Shown here: piece after piece, positions 17,342 through 26,063 of the stretch
Layout of the letters: each line of letters starts with the position of its first letter
Position numbering within the stretch: the stretch's first letter is position 1
NCBI RefSeq assembly: GCF_001294645.1
Contig: NZ_CP011868.1
Span: 4,836,001-4,900,000, forward strand
DNA length: 64,000 nt
Reading direction: 5' to 3'
From: Pseudonocardia sp. HH130629-09
Lineage (GTDB): Bacteria; Actinomycetota; Actinomycetes; Mycobacteriales; Pseudonocardiaceae
Notes under the pieces: model-generated
Told to the model about the DNA's origin: nothing
Databases searched by the model: none
What the model saw: the letters and a program-made list of their open reading frames with translations, nothing else
Program-made: the position numbers and the translations under genes

Positions 17342-18356
17342 CAGCGGTTCTCCTTCCGGTCGCCGGCGACGAGCCGGCCCAGACGCTCGACCCAGGCCGC
17401 GGTGTCGTCGGGCGGCACGACGCGCTGGGAGTAGTGCCCGCGGTCGTCCGGGGCGGTCGGCGTGGTGGCGTCGATGATCAGCTTGTGGGTGATGCCGCCG
17501 GGTCGGATCCCGGGTCCAGCGGCAGCACCGGCATGTCGGGCAGGGTCACCAGGTCGTGCGCGGGGTGCATCTTGGTCGACAGCGCCCACATGACCTGGGG
17601 CAGGTCGAACGGGTCCACGGTGTCGTCGACTCAGATCACGACCTTGCAGTAGCCGAGGCCGTGCGGGGTGGTCATGGTCCGCATCCCGACGGCCTTGGCG
17701 AAGCCCCCGTAGCGGTTGCGGACCGAGACGATCGCGAGCAGCCCGTGGGTGTACATCGCGTTGACCGCGCGCACCTCGGGGAACTCGGCCTGCAGCTGCT
17801 TGAGCACCGGGACGCAGGTGTTGGGCCCGATGAGGTAGTCGCACTCGGTCCACGGCATGCCGATGTAGAGGTGCTCGAAGTAGGGCGTGGTCCGGTGGGA
17901 CACCCGGTCGATGCGGATCTGCGGCATGCGCCGGCCACCGGAGCAGTGCCCGGTGAACTCGCCGAACGGGCCCTCGAAGTGCCGCTCGCGCCCGAGGACG
18001 ACGCCTTCCAGCAGGATCTCGCAGCCCCACGGGACGTCGGCGGCGCGGGCGACGAGCCCGTCGGCGATCCCGTGCCGGATCTGCGCGAGCGTCTTCATCG
18101 AACAGGGGACGACGACCATCCCGTCGGTCCGGAACGAGCCGGACGAGATCGACGCCGCCTGGTCCCCGAACGGATGCGCGGTCCCGGCCAGCGCCTCGAC
18201 CTCGGGCACCGTCCAGCCGGTCTCCTCGACGATCGTCGCCCGCGCCCACCGGGAGAGCACGAGATGCGTGTCGACCTCGGCCTCGCGCAGCGCCTCCAGC
18301 AGACGGATCCCGAGGATCGCGCCGTTCGCGCCGGTGATCCCCACGACGAGTCGCAC
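17341..18356 (-). pseudogene. vdcB/vdcC: vdcB-vdcC deletion fusion with a stop and a frameshift
   Basis: The first 108 or so codons (18032-18356) match the UbiX-like flavin prenyltransferase subunit B (RLVVGITGANGAILG, LVLSRWARATI, SSGSFRTDGMVVVPCSMKT) up to GLVARAADV. The frame then runs straight into the middle of the UbiD-type decarboxylase subunit C (PWGCEILLEG, EGPFGEFTGHCSGGRRM, MPWTECDYLIGPNTCVP, AVNAMYTHGLLAI, MTTPHGLGYCKVVI). A TGA at 17631-17633 follows KVVI where the family continues with VVDEF-like residues. The C frame resumes (VDPFDLPQVMWALSTK) and shifts by one base near 17500 inside LDPGSDP before ending GITHKLIIDATTP to the stop at 17341. About 1 kb is missing. Confidence 0.88.
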
Positions 18357-18369
18357 CTGGCCATCCGCC

Positions 18370-18393
18370 AAATAGTTCGTACACTAACTATTT
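18370..18393. promoter_or_regulatory. Probable MarR operator
   Basis: Perfect inverted arms AAATAGTT and AACTATTT with an 8-base spacer lie between the divergent vdcB and marR starts, in an AT-rich island. A further half site (AACTAT) follows at 18401-18406 just before the marR ATG, where TATACT could be a -10 element of a leaderless transcript. This is the layout of an autoregulated MarR switch for the decarboxylase operon. Confidence 0.65.
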
Positions 18394-18415
18394 GAGTACT
18401 AACTATACTCGTCGC

Positions 18416-19057
18416 ATGATCGAGCGCATCCCGGCTGCCGACGAGGCGGTCGTCCACCTGCTCCGCCGGGTCCTGCAGTCCCACACCGCGGCCTGGCAGC
18501 AACGCGTCCCGCAGCTGACCAAGCCGCAGTACGCGATGCTCGACGCGCTGCGCCGCCGGCCCGGGATCGACCAGGTCACGCTCGGGTCGCTCGCGGCGAC
18601 CGACAAGGGCACCACCACCGAGCTGCTGCGCCGGATGGAGCGCAACGGCTGGCTGACCCGCCCCCGGTCCGAGACCGACCAGCGACGTCGGCTGGTCCAC
18701 CTCACCGACGAGGGCGAACGCCTGGCCGCCGGGGCCGCGACCGAGGCCCGCGCACTGAGCCTTTTTCAACCTGCCGTTCCGGCAGCTCAGGGGCCTGGTT
18801 GTGTGGGTGCAGACGCCGAGCTGGCGAGCCGGTGACCTGTGCAGCTGTGGTCAGAGCAGTTGCGCTGCAACCTTCGCGATCTCCTGACGCAGAAGCTCGC
18901 TGGTCAGGTTGAAAAAGGCTCACTGGCCGCCGAGTTCCTCGCCCCGATTGACGGGGCCGACCGGACCCGGCTGCGCGACCTGCTGGCCCGGCTCGCCGCG
19001 GCGGAGCCCGACGGGGACGGGGAGTCGTCCGGGATTCCTCGCCCGGGGCGGGAATGA
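18416..19057 (+). pseudogene. MarR family regulator split by a 165-bp MITE
   Basis: The frame from ATG 18416 encodes a MarR winged-helix domain (QYAMLDALRRRPGID, LAATDKGTTTELLRRMERNGWL, DQRRRLVHLTDEG). At residue 114 the repeat element 18757-18921 interrupts it, giving a stop at 18833-18835 after 26 foreign residues. Removing the element and one copy of the ACT duplication restores EARALAAEFLAP and the original frame to TGA 19055-19057 (about 157 residues). The last helices that form the MarR dimer interface are therefore lost. The insert plus duplication is 168 bases, so the frame is kept and only the internal stop truncates. Confidence 0.88.
18757..18921. mobile_element. MITE copy 1 (165 bp), in marR
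   Basis: A 165-bp element with perfect 17-bp terminal inverted repeats GAGCCTTTTTCAACCTG and a 3-bp target duplication ACT (18754-18756 and 18922-18924). It carries no transposase. It is inverted relative to the three copies at 46.9-49.0 kb and otherwise nearly identical to them. Confidence 0.92.
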
Positions 19058-19306
19058 ACCGCGACCCCCGCCCGTTGCAACGATTGTCCGAGCCGGGCGA
19101 ACCGAGTCCCCGGGCCGCAACAGATAACCGCCGCCGTGGAGTTCCGTTCGGCTGGAGCCACGATGCGCCACTCGCCGCGAGGCGACCGGCGTCCGGTTCG
19201 GACCCCATACCTCCCCTTCTCGAAATCCATTCGACGACGCCTGCGAGGCCGGTCACCATGGTCGGCGCACGCCCGGTCCCGGGCGAGCAGGCAGACTGAA
19301 CGAACG

Positions 19307-22300
19307 ATGTCCAGCGAACCCGTCCCGTCTCCGACCTCCGCACAGCCGTCGTCGCACGACCGACCGCGCCGACCCCGCCGCCGACCCGGCGCCCGGGGCG
19401 AGCACCAGCCGCGCGGCGGGAACTCCGGCACCCCGCAGGACACACCTCCACACGAGACCACCTCATCGGACCTCGCCGCAGCGCAGGCCGCCCCCGGGAC
19501 GGAGGGCGCCGCGCGCGGCGTCCCGGCCCGCGATCAGCAGCGCCGCCGTGCATCGACGCAGCGCCGCCGCGGGCCTCGGGGTCGGCGCGCTGCCGTCACG
19601 GCGCCCGGCCCCGACCAGCCCGGCCGTCGCGGCCCCGACCGCGACGGCCCGGACCCCTCGGGCCCCACCCCGGCCGCAGAGACCGACGCCGGCCGGCCGC
19701 GCCGCCGCACCGGCGGGGGCAGCGACGCCGAGCCGCCGCTCCCTCCGCTCGACGACGCCGAGCTCACCGCCCTGCGCGAGCGCCTCGACTCCCTCGGCCC
19801 GGCCGAGGCCGAGCGCCTGCGCGGCCGGCTGGACCGGGCCCGCGACGGGCGCGCCCAGCAGCGGGTCGCCGACGCCGTCGCGAAGGCCGAGCACCGCGTC
19901 GCACGCCGGCGCGCCGCGCTGCCGCGGATCTCCTACCCCGCGACGCTGCCGGTCTCCGCGCGCCGCGAGGAGATCGCCGACGCGATCCGCGACAACCAGG
20001 TCGTGATCGTCGCCGGGGAGACCGGCTCCGGGAAGACGACGCAGCTGCCGAAGATCTGCCTCGAGCTGGGCCGCGGTGTGCACGGGATGATCGGGCACAC
20101 CCAGCCGCGGCGGCTCGCCGCGCGCACCGTCGCCACCCGGATCGCCGAGGAGCTGGGCGTCGAGCTCGGCGGGGCGGTCGGCTGGAAGGTCCGGTTCACC
20201 GACGCCGTCGGCGACTCGACCATGGTCAAGCTGATGACCGACGGCATCCTGCTGGCCGAGCTGGCCGGGGACAAGGACCTGCTGGCCTACGACACGCTGA
20301 TCATCGACGAGGCGCACGAGCGCAGCCTCAACATCGACTTCATCCTCGGGTACCTGACCCGGCTGCTCCCCCGCCGTCCCGACCTCAAGGTCGTCATCAC
20401 CTCCGCGACGATCGACCCGGAGCGCTTCGCCCGGCACTTCGGCGCGGCCTCGGAGAGCGGCGAGCCGACGCCCGCGCCGATCGTCGAGGTCTCCGGGCGC
20501 ACGTTCCCGGTGGAGGTGCGGTACCGGCCCGTCGTCGACCCCGACGACCCGGACGCCGACCCCGACCGGCAGCTGGACGACGCGATCGGCGACGCCGTCG
20601 TCGAGCTGCAGCGCGAGGGCCCCGGCGACGTGCTGGTGTTCCTGCCCGGTGAGCGCGAGATCCGGGAGGCCACCGAGGCACTGGAGCGGCGCAACCTGCG
20701 GAACACCGAGATCCTGCCGCTCTACGCCCGCCTGTCGACGGCCGAGCAGCAGCGCGTGTGGGCGCCGCACGCCGGCAACCGGGTCGTGCTGGCCACCAAC
20801 GTCGCCGAGACCTCGCTGACCGTCCCCGGCGTCCGCTACGTCGTCGACACCGGGACCGCGCGCATCTCGCGCTACTCGCGCCGCCTCAAGGTGCAGCGGC
20901 TGCCGATCGAGAAGATCTCCCAGGCCTCGGCGAACCAACGCTCCGGTCGCTGCGGCCGCACCTCGGACGGCATCGCGATCCGGCTGTACGCCGAGGACGA
21001 CTTCGACGCCCGCCCCGAGTTCACCGACCCGGAGATCCTGCGGACCAACCTGGCGTCGGTCGTGCTGCAGATGATCGCCCTGGACCTGGGCGAGATCTCG
21101 GAGTTCCCGTTCGTCGAGCCGCCGGACCGGCGCGCCGTCGCCGACGGTCTGGACCTGTTGCACGAGCTCGGCGCGCTGCGTCCGGACCGGCGCTCGCTGA
21201 CCGCCGTCGGGCAGTCGCTGGCGCGGCTGCCGGTGGACCCCCGGCTGGGCCGGATGCTCGTCGAGGCGCACCGCAACGGCTGCCTGCGCGAGGTCCTGGT
21301 GATCGCGGCCGCGCTGAGCGTGCAGGACCCGCGCGAGCGGCCGACCGAGCAGCGCCAGGCCGCCGACGAGCGGCACCGCCGCTTCGCCGAGGACGGCTCG
21401 GACTTCCTCGCGTTCCTGCGGCTGTGGGACCACCTGCAGCAGCGCCGCGACGAGCTGTCGGGCAGCCGGTTCCGGCGCGAGCTGCGCGAGGACTTCCTGC
21501 ACTACCTGCGCGTGCGCGAGTGGTGGGACCTGTACGGCCAGCTCCGGCAGGCCGCCCGCAGCTCCGGCATGGAGGTCAACGACCACGACCCCGAGTGGCC
21601 GCGGCACGCCGACCGGATCCACCAGTCCGTCCTCGCCGGTCTGCTGTCGCAGGTCGGCATGCAGGACCCGCTCGCCGAGAAGGGCACGGGGAAGGGCAGG
21701 GAAAAGGGCACTGCCGCCAAGAAGGAGCACAGGGGCCCCAAGGACTACCTGGGTGCCCGCGGCGCGAAGTTCGCGATCTGGCCCGGCTCGGGTCTGGCGC
21801 GCAAGCCTCCGCGCTGGGTGATGGCCGCCGAACTCGTCGAGACGACGAGATTGTGGGCGCGGACCGTCGCACCGGTGCAGCCGGACTGGATCGAGCCGCT
21901 CGCCGAACATCTTGTCAAGAAGACCTATTCGGAACCGCGCTGGTCACGCAAGCGCGGGAGCGCCGTCGCGACCGAGCGGGTCACCCTGCACGGGCTGCCG
22001 CTGGTCGCCGACCGCACCGTCGCCTACGGCCGGATCGACGCCGAGGTGAGCCGCGACCTGTTCCTGCGCCACGCTCTCGTCGAGGGCGACTGGGACACCC
22101 GGCACCCGTTCTTCCACGCCAACCGGGAGCTGCTCGACAGCGTCGAGGAGCTCGAGCACCGGGCCCGGCGGCGCGACCTCGTCGTCGACGAGGACACCCT
22201 GTTCGCCTTCTACGACGAGCGGGTCCCCGCCGACGTCGTCTCCGGGGCGCACTTCGACCGCTGGTGGAAGCGGGAGTCGAAGCGGTCCCCGGACCGGCTG

Positions 22301-23716
22301 ACCTACACCGAGGAGATGCTCGCGACCGAGGCCGCGAAGCAGGTCGACCGCAACCACTACCCCGACCACGTCGAGGCGGGCGGGCTGACGCTGCCGCTGT
22401 CCTACGCGTTCGAGCCGGGCCACCACTCCGACGGCGTGACCGTCGACGTGCCGGTGGCGGCGCTGAACCAGGTCGACCCGACGCCGTTCACCTGGCAGGT
22501 GCCGGGGCTGCGCGAGGAGCTCGTCACCGCGTTGATCCGGACGTTGCCGCGGAACCTGCGCCGCAACTTCTCCCCGGCCCCCGACCACGCGAAGGCGGTG
22601 CTGGCCCGGCTCCGCGGCGAGACCGGCCGACGCCCGCTGCTGGACGTCCTGGAGGACGAGCTCGGCCGGATGCGCGACGTGCACATCCGGCGCGAGGACT
22701 GGGAGCTGGAGCGGCTGCCCGAGCACCTCACGGTGACGTTCCGGGTGCTCGACGAGTCCGGTGCCGAGCTGGCCCGCGACACCGACCTGGACCGGCTGCG
22801 CCGCGCCCTCGCCCCGAAGGTGCGGGAGGAGCTGGCCGCCGCGGGCAGCGACGTCGAGGCGACCGGGCTGACGTCGTGGACGATCGGCGAGCTCCCCCGC
22901 GAGCTGCCGATCCGGCGCGGCGCGCACACGGTCACCGGCTACCCGGGCCTGCGCGACCGCGGCACTAGCGCCGACGTCCGGGTGTACGCGACGGCGTCCG
23001 AGCGCGACCCCGCCCACCACCGCGGCGCCCGGCGGCTCCTGCTCCTGAACACCACCCACCCGGGCAAGCAGGTGCAGCGGGGCCTGGACAACCGGGCACG
23101 GCTGGCCCTGTCGCGCAACCCGCACGGCTCGCTCGACGCCCTGCTCGACGACTGCGCCACCGCCGCCGCCGACCACCTGATGGTCCGTGGCGGCGGCGAC
23201 CCGTTCGACGAGGCGCAGTACGCGCGGCTCGCGGAGCTGCTGCGGATGCGGCTGCCGTCGACGACGCTGCAGGTCCTCGACGCCGTCCGCGGCGTGCTGG
23301 AGGTGTGGCACCGGGTGGGTGCGGCGCTGGCGGACCTGCGCGGCCCGGCCACCCGCGACGGCGTCGCCGACGTGACGGCGGTCGTGGGCAGGCTGACCGC
23401 GCCGGGCTTCGTCACCACCGCCGGGGCGACCCGGCTCGGCGACGTGAAGCGCTACCTGCAGGGCTGCGAGCTGCGGCTGGAGAAGCTGCGCGCCGACCCC
23501 GCCCGCGACGCCGGGTGGACCGCCGAGATCGCCCCGGTCGAGGCCGAGTACCGCGGGCTGCTCGCCGCGCTGCCCGAGGGCACCGAGCCGTCGCCGGCGC
23601 TGCGGGAGATCGGCTGGATGGTCGAGGAGCTGCGCATCTCGCTCTACGCCCACCCGATGAAGACCCGGCACCCGGTGTCGGTGCGGCGGATCGAGCGGGC
23701 GATCGACGAGCTGTGA
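19307..23716 (+). CDS. hrpA: ATP-dependent RNA helicase HrpA
   Basis: A 1469-residue DEAH-box helicase. The first 200 residues are a basic, low-complexity Arg/Pro/Gly tail. The helicase core follows: motif I GETGSGKTTQ near 240, motif II DEAHERS near 337, motif III SAT, motif V TNVAETSLTVPG and motif VI QRSGRCGR (QRxGRxGR). Then come the HA2/ratchet and OB-fold regions, a Lys/Gly-rich insert (GTGKGREKGTAAKKE, near 800) and the long DUF3418-type C-terminus characteristic of HrpA. HrpA resolves stalled or collided ribosomes and remodels mRNA. ATG 19307 was chosen because coding character begins there. Confidence 0.93.
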   Translation: MSSEPVPSPTSAQPSSHDRPRRPRRRPGARGEHQPRGGNSGTPQDTPPHETTSSDLAAAQAAPGTEGAARGVPARDQQRRRASTQRRRGPRGRRAAVTAPGPDQPGRRGPDRDGPDPSGPTPAAETDAGRPRRRTGGGSDAEPPLPPLDDAELTALRERLDSLGPAEAERLRGRLDRARDGRAQQRVADAVAKAEHRVARRRAALPRISYPATLPVSARREEIADAIRDNQVVIVAGETGSGKTTQLPKICLELGRGVHGMIGHTQPRRLAARTVATRIAEELGVELGGAVGWKVRFTDAVGDSTMVKLMTDGILLAELAGDKDLLAYDTLIIDEAHERSLNIDFILGYLTRLLPRRPDLKVVITSATIDPERFARHFGAASESGEPTPAPIVEVSGRTFPVEVRYRPVVDPDDPDADPDRQLDDAIGDAVVELQREGPGDVLVFLPGEREIREATEALERRNLRNTEILPLYARLSTAEQQRVWAPHAGNRVVLATNVAETSLTVPGVRYVVDTGTARISRYSRRLKVQRLPIEKISQASANQRSGRCGRTSDGIAIRLYAEDDFDARPEFTDPEILRTNLASVVLQMIALDLGEISEFPFVEPPDRRAVADGLDLLHELGALRPDRRSLTAVGQSLARLPVDPRLGRMLVEAHRNGCLREVLVIAAALSVQDPRERPTEQRQAADERHRRFAEDGSDFLAFLRLWDHLQQRRDELSGSRFRRELREDFLHYLRVREWWDLYGQLRQAARSSGMEVNDHDPEWPRHADRIHQSVLAGLLSQVGMQDPLAEKGTGKGREKGTAAKKEHRGPKDYLGARGAKFAIWPGSGLARKPPRWVMAAELVETTRLWARTVAPVQPDWIEPLAEHLVKKTYSEPRWSRKRGSAVATERVTLHGLPLVADRTVAYGRIDAEVSRDLFLRHALVEGDWDTRHPFFHANRELLDSVEELEHRARRRDLVVDEDTLFAFYDERVPADVVSGAHFDRWWKRESKRSPDRLTYTEEMLATEAAKQVDRNHYPDHVEAGGLTLPLSYAFEPGHHSDGVTVDVPVAALNQVDPTPFTWQVPGLREELVTALIRTLPRNLRRNFSPAPDHAKAVLARLRGETGRRPLLDVLEDELGRMRDVHIRREDWELERLPEHLTVTFRVLDESGAELARDTDLDRLRRALAPKVREELAAAGSDVEATGLTSWTIGELPRELPIRRGAHTVTGYPGLRDRGTSADVRVYATASERDPAHHRGARRLLLLNTTHPGKQVQRGLDNRARLALSRNPHGSLDALLDDCATAAADHLMVRGGGDPFDEAQYARLAELLRMRLPSTTLQVLDAVRGVLEVWHRVGAALADLRGPATRDGVADVTAVVGRLTAPGFVTTAGATRLGDVKRYLQGCELRLEKLRADPARDAGWTAEIAPVEAEYRGLLAALPEGTEPSPALREIGWMVEELRISLYAHPMKTRHPVSVRRIERAIDEL

Positions 23717-23745
23717 CTGTCGGGGGTCGCGGGCACACTGCGACC

Positions 23746-24135
23746 ATGACCGATGCGCCGATCGCCATGTTCCGTCTCTTCGCACTCGACTGCCCGGACC
23801 CGATGGAGCTCGCCCGGTTCTACTCGGCGCTCACCGGCTGGCCGGTGAGCGGTCCCACCGACGCCGACCCGGACTGGGTCGAGCTCGACCCGGGTGGGAC
23901 GGCCGCCACGCTGGCGTTCCAGCAGATCTCCGAGGGGGAGTTCACCCCGCCCGAGTGGCCCGGGCAGGTGCGCCCGCAGCGCGGGCACGTCGACTTCGTC
24001 GTGCCCGACCTCGACGCCGGGGAGGCCGCGGTGCTGGCGATCGGGGCGCGCAAGCACGACGTCCAGCCCGCGCAGGCGAGCTTCCGGGTGTTCCTCGACC
24101 CGATCGGGCACCCGTTCTGCCTGGTCAAGGAGTAG
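23746..24135 (+). CDS. VOC family (glyoxalase/bleomycin-resistance fold) protein
   Basis: A 129-residue single-domain VOC protein beginning FRLFALDCPDPMELARFYSALTGW and containing HVDFVVPDLDAGEAAVLAIGA, then FLDPIGHPFCLVK. It matches the actinobacterial Glyoxalase_6-type proteins of unknown substrate. The final 11 bases overlap the convergent LysR gene. Confidence 0.88.
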   Translation: MTDAPIAMFRLFALDCPDPMELARFYSALTGWPVSGPTDADPDWVELDPGGTAATLAFQQISEGEFTPPEWPGQVRPQRGHVDFVVPDLDAGEAAVLAIGARKHDVQPAQASFRVFLDPIGHPFCLVKE

Positions 24136-25042
24136 CGGGCGCACCCAATGCCGCCGCCTCCTCCCGGATCGCCCGCACGAGAGCCGAGGCGGCGCCCGAC
24201 GGCGCGCCGGCGGTGACCGCGAGCAGCGCACGGTCCGGCACGACCGGGTTGCGCACCGGGATCCAGCGCACGTCGCGCGGCACCGAGTCCGCGGCCAGGC
24301 CGGGCACCACGGTGACGGCCAGCCCGGCGGCTACCAGCCCGAACCGGGTCGCCCAGTGGCGCGCCTCGTAGCCGATGTGCGGCTCGGACAGGCCCGGCCA
24401 CGCGCCGAACTGCGGCTCGCCGGCCGGGCCCGCTCCGGCCACCCAGGTCTCGCCGACCAGGTCCTCCACGTCGAGCACGTCCCGGTCGGCGAGCCGGTGC
24501 GCCCGGCCGACGGCGACTCCCGAGCCACGGGGGACGTGCAGCGTCTCGGCACGCAGGCCGTCGAGGTCCGGCGCGGGGAGCCCGTCGCCCACCGCGACCA
24601 CCGCCACCTCCACCTGTCCGGCACGCAACCGTCGCACCTGGACCGGGCTCGCCGCCTCCTGCAGGGCGACCCGCAGGCCAGGGTGCCGGGCACGCGTCCT
24701 GGCGACGGCCCTCGGCAGCAGCACCGCCGTCGCCGTCGGGAACCCCGACGCCACGAGACTCCCGGCGAAGCGGTCGCGCACTCCGGCGACCTCCTCGAGC
24801 GCCCCGTCGAGCTCGGCGAGCACCCGGCCCGCCCGCCGGACGACGACCTCACCGGCGGCCGTCGGCCGCACCCCGCGCGGCAACCGCTCGAACAGCTCCG
24901 AGCCCGCGGCCGCCTCCGTGGCCGCGACCTGCCGGGACACCGCCGACTGCGTGTACCCGAGCACGGTCGCCGCGCCGCTGAACGAGCCCTGCCGGGCCAC
25001 CTCGAACACGGTCCGCAACCCGGCGACGGTCAGCTCGGCCAT
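24125..25042 (-). CDS. LysR family transcriptional regulator
   Basis: A 305-residue LTTR. The N-terminal winged helix is LRTVFEVARQGSFSGAATVLGYTQSAVSRQVAATE and the C-terminal ligand-binding domain starts near residue 88. ATG 25042 gives the standard start MAELTVAGLRTV; an upstream in-frame start would add 19 unneeded residues. It is divergent to the SDR gene at 25126 with an 83-base gap, which suggests that it controls that gene. Confidence 0.9.
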   Translation of the reverse strand: MAELTVAGLRTVFEVARQGSFSGAATVLGYTQSAVSRQVAATEAAAGSELFERLPRGVRPTAAGEVVVRRAGRVLAELDGALEEVAGVRDRFAGSLVASGFPTATAVLLPRAVARTRARHPGLRVALQEAASPVQVRRLRAGQVEVAVVAVGDGLPAPDLDGLRAETLHVPRGSGVAVGRAHRLADRDVLDVEDLVGETWVAGAGPAGEPQFGAWPGLSEPHIGYEARHWATRFGLVAAGLAVTVVPGLAADSVPRDVRWIPVRNPVVPDRALLAVTAGAPSGAASALVRAIREEAAALGAPATP

Positions 25043-25125
25043 GAGTCGATGGTATGCGGTCTGCTCATGTCTGTTGTGCACAGGTCTCGCTTGTCGCATG
25101 TGCTGGAGCGACGCACGCTGGACCC

Positions 25126-25944
25126 ATGACGAACGACAAGGTGTGGTTCCTGACCGGCGCGTCGCGGGGCTTCGGGCGCCTGTGGGCCGAGGCCGCGCTG
25201 CGGCGCGGTGACCGGGTCGCAGCGACGGCGCGGGACGCGCGCACGCTCGACGGCCTCGTCGCCGCCCACGGCGACGCCGTGCTCCCGATCTCGCTCGACG
25301 TCACCGACCGCCCGGCGGTGATCGACGCCGTCCGCCGGACCGTCGAGCACTTCGGCCGGCTCGACATCGTCGTGAACAACGCGGGGTACGGGCACTTCGG
25401 TGCCGTCGAGGAGCTGAGCGAGGACGAGATCCGTGCGCAGATGGAGACCAACTTCTTCGGCGGGCTGTGGGTGCTGCAGGCCGCCCTGCCCGTCCTCCGC
25501 CGCCAGCGCAGCGGACATCTCGTCACCGTGACGAGCGAGGGTGGCGTCCGCGCGTTCCCCGGGATCGGCGCGTACCACGCGTCGAAGTGGGCGGTGGAGG
25601 GGCTCACGCAGTCCCTCGCAGGCGAGGTCCGCGAGCTCGGGATCCGCGTCACGAACGTCGAGCCCGGCCCGTACGCGACAGGGTGGCTCGACGCCACCCG
25701 GCACAGCGCGCCGCAGCCTGACTACGACCACGTCCGGGACTCCGCGGGGACCTTCGACGTCGGGGAACCGGAGGCGACGGTCCCCGCGCTGCTCGCCGTC
25801 GTCGACGCCGAGGACCCGCCGCTGCGGGTGTTCTTCGGCCGCTCGTTCGAGGCCGTCCGAGCGCAGTACCTGGCACAGATCGCGGAGTGGGAGCGCTGGC
25901 AGGACGTGGCCCTGGAGGCGTTCGGGCCGGTCCGGGCCGGCTGA
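25126..25944 (+). CDS. Short-chain dehydrogenase/reductase
   Basis: A 272-residue classical SDR. Nucleotide-binding motif TGASRGFGRLWAEAAL (TGxxxGxG), NNAGYGHFG, catalytic Ser in VTVTSEGG and the YxxxK motif YHASK near residue 155 are all present. The sequence resembles the oxidoreductases commonly found divergent to LysR regulators. The substrate is unknown. Confidence 0.9.
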   Translation: MTNDKVWFLTGASRGFGRLWAEAALRRGDRVAATARDARTLDGLVAAHGDAVLPISLDVTDRPAVIDAVRRTVEHFGRLDIVVNNAGYGHFGAVEELSEDEIRAQMETNFFGGLWVLQAALPVLRRQRSGHLVTVTSEGGVRAFPGIGAYHASKWAVEGLTQSLAGEVRELGIRVTNVEPGPYATGWLDATRHSAPQPDYDHVRDSAGTFDVGEPEATVPALLAVVDAEDPPLRVFFGRSFEAVRAQYLAQIAEWERWQDVALEAFGPVRAG

Positions 25945-26063
25945 CCGGTGCGGGGCGGTCGCCCACACCGGTGCCGGAAACCGTTCGCCACCGCACGGAT
26001 CCGGCGGGGCCGGCGGATCGGTGTGAGGATCAGGTCTCCGTCGACGGCGAGGGGCCCGCGATC

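Noticed and set aside
19253..19306. In-frame upstream extension of hrpA to 19136
   Set aside because: The segment 19136-19306 shows no coding resemblance and overlaps the upstream region after marR; ATG 19307 fits better.
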